A stretch of DNA of 36,810 bases from Armatimonadota bacterium (GTDB lineage Bacteria; Armatimonadota; Armatimonadia; Armatimonadales; Capsulimonadaceae): the NCBI GenBank assembly GCA_025354405.1, contig JANXMY010000232.1:1-36810 (forward strand), in the 5' to 3' direction. Under the pieces are notes generated by a model. That model was not told the origin of the DNA. It did no database searches and saw nothing but the letters and a program-made list of their open reading frames with translations. The translations under genes and the position numbers were made by a program. Shown here piece by piece: positions 27,569 through 35,159 of this stretch; within the stretch, counting starts at the first letter, position 1, and each line of letters begins with the position of its first letter.

Positions 27569-27769
27569 TCAGTACATCCCGATCTGCGCCTCCGCCCCGG
27601 CAACGAGCTTCGCCTGCGTCGGGGTCATCGGCGTTTCCGGCGGCAGAGTTGGGCCGGTAACGCTGAGGGGCAGCAGCCGATGAGGCGCGAGAGAATGCCG
27701 CAAGAGTACGACTCCTCCAATAAGCAGTGCTATCAGCACCAGTATATAAGCCGTTCGCTTCGCTTTCAA
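27569..27769 (-). pseudogene. Short membrane-anchored ORF, probable 5' remnant of a DUF1287 protein
   Basis: This is a 66-codon ORF. The codon at 27769 is TTG and overlaps the lnt stop by 4 bp (TTGA), with AGGA 7 nt upstream; a GTG at 27790 is a weaker alternative. The product has KAKR, one membrane segment (AYILVLIALLIGGVVLL), a Pro-rich linker and TPTQAKLVAGAEAQIGMY, then a stop. That last stretch resembles, from memory, the beginning of DUF1287 (YijF) domains, which would normally continue for 150 more residues with a Cys-containing motif. None of the three frames downstream continues it. It is either a truncated gene or a true small membrane protein in the lnt operon. Confidence 0.5.
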
Positions 27770-29160
27770 ATGGCTATCCTGTCTTTCCACAATCGTGCTG
27801 CGAGAAAATTAATCCCAGTTAAGCCCAAACACACATACGCCAGCCAATCGCCCCAGCGCGTGAAGAATGTCCCCTGCCCGCTTCCCAGCTCTACTGTGCT
27901 GACCAAAACATCCGGCGCGAAGAGAGGCGACTGAGCGAGTATCCTGCCACTGGAACTCACGATCTGCGACAGGCCATTTGAGTCGGCCCGGACAAAGGGG
28001 ACACGGTTTTCGACCGCGCGGAACGGCAGCATAGCCCCGTGCAGCCGGTGCAGGACTCCGCGCGGTGTGGGAGGATCGTAGTTGGGCATGGCAACGAGCT
28101 TTGCTCCCTGCTGAACAGTCTCACGGGTCGTGTTGGTGTAGCAGCTATCGAAGCATATCTCCAGACCCAGCGGCCCCTCCGGCGTCTGCACAACGGTCGC
28201 CGCTCGGCCTGAGAGGTTCGTCTCACGCTCCGCCAGGTAGAGATGGATTTTGTGGTGGGTCGGTGCAAGCACCGTTCCATCGGAGCCAATATAGGCCGCA
28301 CAGTTGAAAGGCCTTGGGTGGGTGTCATCGGAGTACCCAACAACGAGAGCAGCTTTTAGGGTTCGGGCAAGGGCGCGTGTCTCGTCTTTTGGGCTGTTCG
28401 GTTCAAACTCGCCCCCTAATGCTTCTTCTGACCAAACAATCAGCTTAGCCCCTAATCCTGCCGCCTGACGGGTCATTTGCGCCCGGTCAATACCGGTCAC
28501 TCGCGGAGCAAGATCGCCGGTCTCGCCGCTGGTCAGATCCTGGATTGCGGCGACTTGGAGACGCGGATTGGCGGCGGGAGTTTGCGCGAGATGGAACACA
28601 CCGATACCGATGATGACTGTAACCGTTCCCAGGCCGATGCCAGCGGGGGCGAACCGGCGGCGCAGCGCAAAATCCGCCAGGGCGGCATTGGCCCACCAGA
28701 GCAGGAACGAGACACCCCAGATTCCGGTCCAATCGGCAATCTGGATTAGCGGCAAGTTTTTATATTGGCACAGAGCGATATTCAGCGGCAGCGGCAAAAA
28801 TGAAGTCAGCCACTCCCCGCCTACGCCCACGCAGGTGACGACGAGGACCCGCCGGACTGGATTCCAGCCCACGGGCACGACCGCCGCCGCCAGGGCGACG
28901 ACCGCGAACAGGAACGACAGCCACAAAAACGGGATGTACGCCCAAAAAAGCCGGGAGGTATCATGATACCACCCGGCCTGGACAACCCCACACATTCCTC
29001 CCGCCAGCATTCCCATCCCCACCGCTTCCAATGGCCGGCGCCCCGGAGCGGCCCAGAGCAGAGGAACGAAGGCGGCCCAGCCCAGCCATTCCTGATCGAA
29101 CGGCGGCAGGCTGAAGGCGAACAAGACGCCCGAGAGTATGGCCGCAAGCAGTGGTTTCAT
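27766..29160 (-). CDS. lnt: Apolipoprotein N-acyltransferase
   Basis: This 464-residue inner-membrane enzyme adds the third acyl chain to lipoproteins. The N-terminal half has about six to seven hydrophobic helices with the Lnt-typical start GVLFAFSLPPFDQEWLGWAAFVPLL. The periplasmic nitrilase domain (about 200-440) has the catalytic triad E245 (VWSEEAL), K304 (THHKIHL) and C336 (LEICFDS). A C-terminal membrane segment follows. It is somewhat shorter than the E. coli enzyme (512 residues). It implies a diderm envelope with triacylated lipoproteins. A hairpin with T-tract lies in codons 62-73 in the sense direction. It lies 7 bp after the small exported-protein gene. Confidence 0.93.
   Translation of the reverse strand: MKPLLAAILSGVLFAFSLPPFDQEWLGWAAFVPLLWAAPGRRPLEAVGMGMLAGGMCGVVQAGWYHDTSRLFWAYIPFLWLSFLFAVVALAAAVVPVGWNPVRRVLVVTCVGVGGEWLTSFLPLPLNIALCQYKNLPLIQIADWTGIWGVSFLLWWANAALADFALRRRFAPAGIGLGTVTVIIGIGVFHLAQTPAANPRLQVAAIQDLTSGETGDLAPRVTGIDRAQMTRQAAGLGAKLIVWSEEALGGEFEPNSPKDETRALARTLKAALVVGYSDDTHPRPFNCAAYIGSDGTVLAPTHHKIHLYLAERETNLSGRAATVVQTPEGPLGLEICFDSCYTNTTRETVQQGAKLVAMPNYDPPTPRGVLHRLHGAMLPFRAVENRVPFVRADSNGLSQIVSSSGRILAQSPLFAPDVLVSTVELGSGQGTFFTRWGDWLAYVCLGLTGINFLAARLWKDRIAI
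28950..28977 (-). terminator. Terminator-like hairpin inside the lnt coding sequence
   Basis: On the minus (sense) strand GCCGGG, a T-T mismatch position, GGTAT, a CATG loop, ATACC and CCCGGC make a 28-nt stem-loop with 11 paired positions, followed at once by TTTTTT. It covers codons 62-71 of lnt and has the full shape of an intrinsic terminator in the coding direction. It may attenuate lnt and everything downstream in that operon, or it may be a chance palindrome. Confidence 0.5.
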
Positions 29161-29167
29161 TCAGGCA

Positions 29168-29629
29168 CTATACCCGAACGTCGATAATTGCGCTTACCCC
29201 CACCCCCTTGACCCGCTTGATGCTCTTGAGATCACTCGGCTTCTCCGTGTTAATGGGAATCAAAGCTTTCAAGCGGAAGCGGTCACTGGCAATACTGCCC
29301 TCCACCTGACCAACCGCCTGGACCTGATCGACCTGAACTTTTGGGCCGGAAACCTGCACCGCGCCGACATAGCCGCCCTGGCCGATGCTGACAATCGGTA
29401 CCACTTTGGTGGATTCATATCGGCTCGGCCCCGCCGTTCCAGTGATCTTGTTCAGCCCGTCATTGATCGGACGCTGAAACTGTTTGACCAGAATGCCGAT
29501 TCCCGCGCCCTTCAAGATGGTGCTCAGGATGTCGGCGTGAACGACTCCGCCAGTCAGTGTGGCACCCAGGAGTGTTCCCGCCAGGCCGGCGGCGATAATT
29601 TTCGTGTTAATTGATTTTGGGTTCTGCAT
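29168..29629 (-). CDS. Small exported protein of unknown function
   Basis: The ATG at 29629 has a good GGAG 8 nt upstream. It starts a 153-residue protein with a signal peptide (KIIAAGLAGTLLGATLTGGVVHA, cleavage before DIL). An upstream in-frame start at 29758 would add 43 residues through the terminator of the next gene and is unlikely. The mature part has a Gly/Ile/Val helix-like stretch (GAGIGILVKQFQRPIND) and then alternating Val/Gln segments (YVGAVQVSGPKVQVDQVQAVGQ), ending VGVSAIIDVRV. These suggest beta strands. I do not recognise the family. It is the first gene of the lnt group, 7 bp upstream of lnt. Confidence 0.7.
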   Translation of the reverse strand: MQNPKSINTKIIAAGLAGTLLGATLTGGVVHADILSTILKGAGIGILVKQFQRPINDGLNKITGTAGPSRYESTKVVPIVSIGQGGYVGAVQVSGPKVQVDQVQAVGQVEGSIASDRFRLKALIPINTEKPSDLKSIKRVKGVGVSAIIDVRV

Positions 29630-29699
29630 AATTGGTACTCCTTCGATAGTACTATGACGCCTGGAACGAGAGCCGGGTTCCCGACGCACATGAAAAAAG

Positions 29700-29732
29700 A
29701 AAACCCCTGGAGCAGAAAGCTTCAGGGGTTTT
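29700..29732 (-). terminator. Terminator of the SLH porin gene
   Basis: AAAACCCCTGGAGC and GCTTCAGGGGTTTT flank a 5-nt loop and pair along 14 positions with one mismatch (a G-T wobble on one strand). On the minus strand the stem is followed by TTTTCTTTTTTC, so it ends the porin transcript about 70 nt past its stop codon. On the plus strand the trailing T-run is short, so it is mainly a minus-strand terminator. Confidence 0.85.
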
Positions 29733-29804
29733 GAGTTCACTGTTCCCACACGGGACACGATGAGTATTTCAAATGTTGATGTTCAGATCGCGCTAAGACT
29801 GGGC

Positions 29805-31979
29805 TTAGAACTTGAGCTGGAACTGTGCGGTCGCGACGCTGCCGTCCGACTTGCCGCCGAAGTTCGGCGATCCGGGGATGCCACCGCCGAAGCCGGTGCC
29901 CTTGTCATCGTAGTGAACGATCTGGTAAAGAAGCTTCACGGATGCATTGGGGCTGAACGTGTGGCCCAGGCCGATGGTCGTGTAGTTCTCTTCCGGGCGT
30001 CCGCTCTTGACAATGTTCGTGCTGGCGCCGTTCTGGTTACGAATATCGTACTGAACGTCTTCGTAGCCAAGATCAACAGCATAGGTGCTGCTCAGACCGT
30101 AGCCCAGACCAACCTGGTAGCGGCTGACATGATCGGCACCGCCGTGCTTGCGATTGCCATTGTTGTCTGTGTAGTCGACTGCGCCACGCAGCGGCGAATT
30201 GATGGGCGAGCCATCCTTGTTTGTGCCGTAAGCTGCCGTGTAGAACTCACCGTCCGCATTGAAGGACAGTTTCGGTGTCAGAGCGATCTTAGCCGAAACG
30301 ATCGGGCCACGAACGTTGGTCGGGTTGCTCCATGCGCCGAGTTTGCCCCAGTAGCCAGGAGCAGAGAACTCTGGTCCGACGTACTGGTAGCCACCCTTAA
30401 GGTGGACGGGGCCAATGGCGAAGCCAGCGTTGTATTCCTGCGAGGAATAGCGGAAGCCATTACCGACATTGTTGAAGCCCTGGTTGTAGCCATGCGCGGA
30501 AACCGTGTACGCTGCATCCACCAGGATACCGCCCTTTTTGACACCCGGCAGACCGAATGGCAATGCGCCGTTCAGGTCAAGTCCGTATACCGACAGGCGA
30601 TTGAACTGTGCGTTCTTGCCGCCGCGATTTGGGTCGGTCAGACCGTCCTGGATGCCCAGGCCGTTCGCACCGTCGTTGCGGAGGCCCGCTTCGACAAGTG
30701 TTGCACCGACGACGAAGCCTTCCGGTGCGCCGATGGTGGCGCGAACGCCCGCCATCTGGTCCAGCGGAGCAGCATGGTTAGCAGCGATCAGGCCGCCGGG
30801 CCGCGTCTGCTGCGAAGTGCTGAAGGGGTTTCCGAAGGTCGGCGTGAACGCCGCGGAACCGCCATAAGGCTGGGAGTAAGGGATCGCCGAAAGCTTGCCT
30901 GCGAACGCATTCACATGCGCCGGTCCGAGCTTCAGGGTGGCTCCGATACCATCCGTGATGGTGTCGCCGGAGTCGGTCTGTATCAGGTTGGTGTAAACAT
31001 CAGCATCCGCCTGCTTCAGGGTGTACTTGGTGTACTGGGTGCCAAAGCGGCCTACGAGCAGCTCAGCGCCGCCCAGAGGTCCGAGTTTGACTGCAGCATC
31101 CAGGTAAGCCTTGTAGACGTTGGCGTACTGGTTGTTGGCGTTCAGACCGCCGGGAGACAGCGAGGATGCACCGGCACCCGTGCCGCGTCCGGGGAAGGAC
31201 GCCGTGTTGCCGACTGCGCTCAGGTAGTTACCAAAGTCGAGGTCGACGTTCGCCGTTGCATTGCTGGAGACTTTGCCGCGGATGTGCAGCAGGATGTCGT
31301 TGTAAACATCGGTGTTGCCCAGCAGACGGTTGTCAAAGCTCGGGTCGAATGGCTGTGCATTCCCGTTGCGGTCCAGGAACTGGTAGTAGGTCCCGCGAAC
31401 ATTGCCATTCTTCGGGCCACGCCGCGAAGCGACGCCCTGCGCGATGACATTAACTTCACCGGTGACATGAAAACGGTCCTGCTCAGCGGCGAGTGCGCTG
31501 ACTTTACCTTCTACGTTGTCCATGCGGCCCGTCAGGGCATTGACGCGGGCTTCCAGGCTGTCGAGGCGGGCATTGGCCGCAGCGACGTCCTGGCCGAGCC
31601 GGGTCAGTTCAGGCTCGAAGCCATTGACCAGGGCGCGGAGTGCATCGATCGCGGCGGTATTGCCCGCGATGCGGTTCTCCAGGTCAGTCCGAAGAGCGGA
31701 CAGGTCGGCTGCCGAGGCGCCGCCCTTGTTCATCTGCGCGAGCAGACGAGCGATGGCAACTGCAAACTCGTAGCGGGTCATCGGGCGGCGGCCACCGTAG
31801 GTGCCATCCGGGTAGCCGATCACGATGCCGGCTTTCTGCAGGGTGTCCACCGACTGGTAAGCCCAGTGATCGGTGGGGACGTCAGCGAACGGGCCGCTGG
31901 CCGCCTGAGCGTGGGAAATGGCGGGCAGACCAATAAAGGCCATGCTTACACCGGCGAGAAGTACAAGTGACTTCTTCAT
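29805..31979 (-). CDS. SLH-domain outer-membrane porin (SlpA/OmpM-like)
   Basis: This 724-residue protein uses the ATG at 31979, which has AGGAG 9 nt upstream and directly precedes a signal peptide (MKKSLVLLAGVSMAFIGL, cleavage near AQA). An ATG 33 nt further up is rejected. Residues 30-80 form one SLH domain (FADVPTDHWAYQSVDTLQKA, GYPDGTYGG, MTRYEFAVAIARLL). About 88-166 form a coiled coil (ENRIAGNTAAIDALRAL, ARLDSLEARVNAL). From about 170 comes a beta-barrel rich in Gly, Asn and aromatic residues, ending in VATAQFQLKF with a terminal Phe, as needed for BAM insertion. The SLH domain should bind peptidoglycan-linked polymer and tether the outer membrane. It is a monocistronic unit with its own terminator and long leader. 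Confidence 0.92.
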   Translation of the reverse strand: MKKSLVLLAGVSMAFIGLPAISHAQAASGPFADVPTDHWAYQSVDTLQKAGIVIGYPDGTYGGRRPMTRYEFAVAIARLLAQMNKGGASAADLSALRTDLENRIAGNTAAIDALRALVNGFEPELTRLGQDVAAANARLDSLEARVNALTGRMDNVEGKVSALAAEQDRFHVTGEVNVIAQGVASRRGPKNGNVRGTYYQFLDRNGNAQPFDPSFDNRLLGNTDVYNDILLHIRGKVSSNATANVDLDFGNYLSAVGNTASFPGRGTGAGASSLSPGGLNANNQYANVYKAYLDAAVKLGPLGGAELLVGRFGTQYTKYTLKQADADVYTNLIQTDSGDTITDGIGATLKLGPAHVNAFAGKLSAIPYSQPYGGSAAFTPTFGNPFSTSQQTRPGGLIAANHAAPLDQMAGVRATIGAPEGFVVGATLVEAGLRNDGANGLGIQDGLTDPNRGGKNAQFNRLSVYGLDLNGALPFGLPGVKKGGILVDAAYTVSAHGYNQGFNNVGNGFRYSSQEYNAGFAIGPVHLKGGYQYVGPEFSAPGYWGKLGAWSNPTNVRGPIVSAKIALTPKLSFNADGEFYTAAYGTNKDGSPINSPLRGAVDYTDNNGNRKHGGADHVSRYQVGLGYGLSSTYAVDLGYEDVQYDIRNQNGASTNIVKSGRPEENYTTIGLGHTFSPNASVKLLYQIVHYDDKGTGFGGGIPGSPNFGGKSDGSVATAQFQLKF

Positions 31980-32300
31980 AGTGAGTGTCTCCTGACAACG
32001 AACGTCTCGCATCCCGGCCCTATTTTCTCAAAGCCAGGTCGAAAAGACCAGCACTCAGCTGCAGAGCGCGAAAGGCTGGCAATTCGGTAGTGTTCTTCTT
32101 CCCCAAGTATCCATGTTGCCTTGAAGGTCCGAACCATCCCCACTGCCTCACGTCTCGCGATGCCGCCGGGTGTGAACTGTTTCCACCTGCTGCGCTTCGA
32201 GTGTTTGACCGGTTGCGCACCGCCTCACCACCAATGGGAGGAACGGTACCGAAAGCAATTCAATTTTGGATGTCTTGAAGCTGCTTCCAAAGCAAGAGAC

Positions 32301-32316
32301 AACGCAAAATTGCGTT
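32301..32316. promoter_or_regulatory. 16-bp dyad near the porin promoter
   Basis: AACGCAA and TTGCGTT are separated by two bases (AA). The site begins about 20 bp downstream of the minus-strand TATAAT and so falls in the early transcribed region. Its form suits an operator for a dimeric regulator of the porin gene. The regulator is unknown. Confidence 0.4.
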
Positions 32317-32334
32317 TGTTTCATGATTTGTACG

Positions 32335-32340
32335 ATTATA
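32335..32340 (-). promoter_or_regulatory. Putative -10 element of the porin gene
   Basis: A perfect TATAAT reads on the minus strand within a GGATATAATCG context. The sequence 17 nt upstream is AT-rich but has no clear TTGACA, and it lies at the end of the YqgF-like gene. AT-rich upstream DNA could act as an UP-like element, which is inference. Confidence 0.4.
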
Positions 32341-32345
32341 TCCAA

Positions 32346-32771
32346 TTATTTTGAAAAATAATCCTCGGCCAACATCAAAGCCGCGTAATCATCATAGGGA
32401 ACTTCGGGGGAACGCATGCTTCGGGGGAGCAGTAGGCGCCAGCCAGGGGCCCGATTCTCCGCCAGAAACCGCTGCCGTGCACGCTGCGATGTGTTGTGCT
32501 CATCGATGGTTTGGAGGGGGAGGAGAGGAAAAGTCTTGGCGAGAGCGCGCCGAAGCGTGGCACTGTTCGTGCCGTCTCCGATCAGCAGCTTCGCGATCTC
32601 AGGTCGGCGTCGCAGAATCTCGCCGACCGCCAGGGTCAGCCGCTCCGTCTCTACCACGGCCCGCTCCAGGCACTGGGTAGCTTCGGAGGTCGAACCAACA
32701 TCAGGGCCGGAGACGACCGCCAGGCCGCATTTGGCACGCCCAGGATCGATAGCGAGAAGGATGAGGGGCAT
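32346..32771 (-). CDS. YqgF/RuvX-like RNase H-fold nuclease
   Basis: This 141-residue protein starts at the ATG at 32771, with AGGA about 7 nt upstream. Longer in-frame versions run into the repeat region and encode its peptide, so they are rejected. The order LLAIDPGRAKCGLAVV (first Asp), LLIGDGTNS, QTIDEHNTSQRAR (acidic centre, like the DERLT motif) and PYDDYAALMLAEDYF (last Asp) follows the YqgF/RuvC-like RNase H core. Sequence departs noticeably from classical RuvX. YqgF proteins mature the 5' end of 16S rRNA or act on Holliday junctions, and which applies here is open. It lies between the repeat element and the porin, on the same strand. Confidence 0.7.
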   Translation of the reverse strand: MPLILLAIDPGRAKCGLAVVSGPDVGSTSEATQCLERAVVETERLTLAVGEILRRRPEIAKLLIGDGTNSATLRRALAKTFPLLPLQTIDEHNTSQRARQRFLAENRAPGWRLLLPRSMRSPEVPYDDYAALMLAEDYFSK

Positions 32772-32794
32772 TATTTTTCCTGTGCGGAGTCTTT

Positions 32795-33071
32795 GGAACC
32801 CACCCCGCAGCGAATTAGGAACCCACCCCGACACTCGAGAATCCACCCAGCAGCAGGATAAGAACCCACCCCGCAGCAAGCTGCGACCCTCCCGAAACGG
32901 GAGGGTTTGCGGGTGAATATCTGTTGAGTTTGGTCTTCTTGGCATAGCCTTTTGGAAGAGATTTTTGTCTTGTTGACAAACACTTTGTCCCCTTCCCGCT
33001 CACCTTCCCGTTTCGGGAGGGTCGCAGCTTGCTGCGGGGTGGGTTCCTAGTTCGCTGCGGGGTGGGTTCCC
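32795..33071. repeat. Compound palindromic repeat with inverted arms
   Basis: The unit GGAACCCACCCCGCAGC recurs at 32795 and in diverged form at 32818, 32841 and 32861. The fourth copy runs into AAGCTGCGACCCTCCCG-AAA-CGGGAGGG, itself a hairpin (32888-32905). The same series appears in inverse orientation at 33007-33071, again ending with two GGGGTGGGTTCC units. The arms share about 40-65 bp of near identity around a central stretch of about 100 bp that holds a small GACAAA/TTTGTC hairpin (32975-32989). It fills most of the 340-bp gap between the YqgF-like and kinase genes. No transposase is present. It is probably a MITE/REP-like element, possibly doubling as a terminator for the kinase gene. 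Confidence 0.8.
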
Positions 33072-33111
33072 AAGAGCCTGTCAAGCGAAAAGCATACTTC
33101 GAGAGAAACAC

Positions 33112-34584
33112 TCACCCCAGCATCTTCCGGTACAACGCTTCGTGTCGGGTGCGGGCCTTCTCGTATACCGCGTGACGGGTCGGATCAGGGCTGTAGACGC
33201 GGCCCAGGTAAGCCGGGGCAGCTGAAAAGTCGGGCAGCAGGCCAAGGCTATTTAAGGCTAGCAGGGCCGCGCCCCGGCTCGATGCTTCAAAGACTTTGCT
33301 GGCGGTGACGGGGACGCCGAAGACGTCGGCCATGATCTGGATCCATGTCGGGTCATGCACCAATGCCCCGCCTGAGGCCACGATCTCCTGAGCGAAGGGG
33401 TACTGTTTCGTCAGAACGTCATGCACGGCGGCGAAGCGGTAAGCGATCGCCTCCAGCGACGCCCGCAGGATGTCCTGCGAAGTCGTGTGCAGGTTCATGC
33501 CCGTGATCATGCCCTGTGCCCCGGCGTGCCAGCCCGGAGAGCGTTCCCCAGCCCAGAAAGGAAGCACCGAGAGGCCGTGGCCGTCGGGCGGCATCTTCCC
33601 CAGGCGGCGCGAGAGAGTCTTGCGGTCGCCAAGCTGTAAATTCGCGCTTTCCCAGGCATAGACATTGCCGCCGTTTGCGAATGCTCCGCCGACCAGAAAG
33701 CGGCTTGAATCCACGCGGTAGCAAAAGAGGCCCGGAGAGATATCAACCTGGGGGGCTTCGACCGCCACGCGCATCGCCCCAGAGGTGCCGATATTGATTG
33801 CAATCCGCGAGGCATCCAGCGCTCCGCTGCCCGCATTCGAGCAGGCCCCGTCCCCGGCTGCCGGGAACCAAGGCAGGCTCTGCAGTGCGCCCAGCGGCTT
33901 CGCCCATTCCTGAGTCAAACCCGATTGGGACACTGACCGGTCCACCAGGGGATTGAGCTGATCAGGAGACAGTCCGAGCAGCTTCAGCGTCGGCGTGTCC
34001 CAGTCCGCTTTGTTCTGGTCGAATACTCCCGTACCTGAGGCCATGGAGAGGCTGCACGACGCCGACCCAAACAGGCGCAAGGCGACATACTCGCCGAAGC
34101 CCATCCAGCGGGACACCTTCCCATATGTCTCGGCCTGCGTCTCTTTTAACCAGCGCAGCTTGGCGGGCCAGTAGGAGGGATGCAGCACGCACCCCGTTCG
34201 GGCATGATACTCGTCCTCGTGGATCTCGGTATGCAGCGCCGAAACCTGCCCTTGTGAGCGCGTGTCCGCCCAGGAATAGACGGGTGTCACTGCTTTGTTA
34301 TCCGCCCCGACTCCGACCAGGCTGTGCCAGAAGCACGAAATGCCAACCCCGGCCACGCGGCTCAGGGCCTCTTTATCCGTTTTTCGCAGCAGCTGGCCGA
34401 CGCTGGCGACAGTCAATGCCAGCAGCTTCTCGGCGTCCGCCTCCACGCCGCCGTCTCCGGTCGTACGCTGGACATAGGCCGCCTGGACCTCCGCCTCCGG
34501 CACGGCACGGCCCCGGGCGTCGAACAGCATCGCGCGAACGGAGGAAGTCCCCATATCGAGAGTAAGTATCAGTGATTTTTTCAT
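33112..34584 (-). CDS. FGGY family carbohydrate kinase (gluconokinase/xylulokinase-like)
   Basis: This 490-residue sugar kinase has the ATPase-fold phosphate-1 loop LTLDMGTSSVRAMLFD (7-22), the sugar-side segment SCFWHSLVGV...YSWADTRS, FPAAGDGACSNAGSG and INIGTSGAMRVAV (phosphate-2). The C-terminal ATP region is ASGGALVHDPTWIQIMADVFGVPV. The SWADTRS and CFWHS segments are closer to FGGY gluconokinases than to glycerol kinases, but the substrate should be treated as open. It would phosphorylate a free sugar or sugar acid in the cytosol. It is divergent from the lipoprotein gene with a shared 39-bp promoter gap. Confidence 0.85.
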   Translation of the reverse strand: MKKSLILTLDMGTSSVRAMLFDARGRAVPEAEVQAAYVQRTTGDGGVEADAEKLLALTVASVGQLLRKTDKEALSRVAGVGISCFWHSLVGVGADNKAVTPVYSWADTRSQGQVSALHTEIHEDEYHARTGCVLHPSYWPAKLRWLKETQAETYGKVSRWMGFGEYVALRLFGSASCSLSMASGTGVFDQNKADWDTPTLKLLGLSPDQLNPLVDRSVSQSGLTQEWAKPLGALQSLPWFPAAGDGACSNAGSGALDASRIAINIGTSGAMRVAVEAPQVDISPGLFCYRVDSSRFLVGGAFANGGNVYAWESANLQLGDRKTLSRRLGKMPPDGHGLSVLPFWAGERSPGWHAGAQGMITGMNLHTTSQDILRASLEAIAYRFAAVHDVLTKQYPFAQEIVASGGALVHDPTWIQIMADVFGVPVTASKVFEASSRGAALLALNSLGLLPDFSAAPAYLGRVYSPDPTRHAVYEKARTRHEALYRKMLG

Positions 34585-34587
34585 CGC

Positions 34588-34618
34588 TTGGTAAACCGGC
34601 GAACAATTAAGGTATAAA
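34588..34618 (+). promoter_or_regulatory. Possible leaderless promoter of the lipoprotein gene
   Basis: TATAAA (34613-34618) lies only 5 nt before the ATG at 34624, so transcription would start at or within the start codon. A weak -35 TTGGTA (34588-34593) is 19 nt upstream. The AGAGG directly before the ATG is too close to act as a Shine-Dalgarno. The opposite strand offers TATACC at the same place for the kinase gene. Confidence 0.4.
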
Positions 34619-34623
34619 GAGGT

Positions 34624-35154
34624 ATGAGTTCTTTTTCGAGGCAGGCGGCCTCTCGGCTGGCCATGTCTTTCCTGGCTGTTTCGGGTTTATTCGCCGCCGG
34701 CTGCACTCCTCCTCCCCCGCCAATTCCTGTCGTCAAGCCGCCTCTGCCCGTGGGCGTCACCGCTAACTCGGGGGGCGATACGCGCGGCACCATCCTCTAC
34801 CACACCCCGCTGCACGCCCCGGTCAAACCGATGCCGGACCCGTACGATGCCATCAGCAGCAAGTTCGTAATTGGCGAACGCCAGAAAATGGCCTGGGCCT
34901 TAGCGGAGCTCGACGATCACGCGCACCTCGCCGCCGTCCACGCCTACCCCGTCCCGGACCCCTCCTGGAAAGGCTATGACAAAGAAAAATCCCTCACCCA
35001 GGCCCGTCGTCAGGCCCGCTTCAATGCCTACCTGCTGGAAAAGTACCGCGCCCGCTTCTGCAATCAGTATCACCTTTCCTACGATCAGATGAAACTGATT
35101 ATCCAGGAAAGCCGCCTCAAAAACTGGTCCATGCCGGTTCCGCCGGAGGAGTGA
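34624..35154 (+). CDS. Putative lipoprotein of unknown function
   Basis: This 176-residue protein has a signal peptide (basic SSFSRQAASR, hydrophobic LAMSFLAVSGLF) ending in a lipobox-like AAGC with Cys27. It is followed by a Pro-rich linker (TPPPPPIPVVKPPLP). Lipidation would need Lgt, Lsp and the Lnt encoded in this window. The mature part is Ala/Arg/Lys-rich and probably helical: GERQKMAWALAELDDHAHLAAVHAYP and SLTQARRQARFNAYLLEKYRARFCNQYHLSYDQMK-like segments. I do not recognise a domain. It converges with the broken DUF7674-like gene over 5 bp. Confidence 0.75.
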   Translation: MSSFSRQAASRLAMSFLAVSGLFAAGCTPPPPPIPVVKPPLPVGVTANSGGDTRGTILYHTPLHAPVKPMPDPYDAISSKFVIGERQKMAWALAELDDHAHLAAVHAYPVPDPSWKGYDKEKSLTQARRQARFNAYLLEKYRARFCNQYHLSYDQMKLIIQESRLKNWSMPVPPEE

Positions 35155-35159
35155 ATGCC

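Larger units (their letters stand above)
31980..32345 (-). other. Long leader / promoter region of the SLH porin gene
   Basis: This 366-bp gap lies between the porin and the YqgF-like gene. On the minus strand a TATAAT sits at 32340-32335, followed by a 16-bp dyad at 32316-32301. A small GGTC-loop-GACC hairpin lies at about 32037-32050, near the start codon. If transcription begins near 32328, the leader is about 350 nt. No small gene with a ribosome-binding site is seen. Inspection for known riboswitch cores gave nothing convincing. Confidence 0.5.

Noticed and set aside
29760-31970. A 736-codon plus-strand ORF exactly opposite the SLH porin gene
   Set aside because: It is long but has no ribosome site or domain. 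Its peptide is Val/Ala/Arg-rich with no membrane or secretion logic. The porin on the other strand has a signal peptide, SLH domain and barrel. Codon bias of the porin leaves the antisense frame open.
32090-32240. A faint likeness to a c-di-GMP-I riboswitch in the porin leader
   Set aside because: Only scattered short matches (GCGCA, GTCAAAC, CGAAG) are present. The conserved core and the pairing pattern are missing.
32346-32945. A 199-codon version of the YqgF-like gene
   Set aside because: The first 58 codons translate the repeat region (GWVPNSLRGGF-type peptide). The ATG at 32771 has a ribosome site and starts at the conserved strand.
32795-33071. CRISPR-like array
   Set aside because: Units are spaced irregularly, are partly inverted and have no unique spacers of constant length; no cas gene is near.
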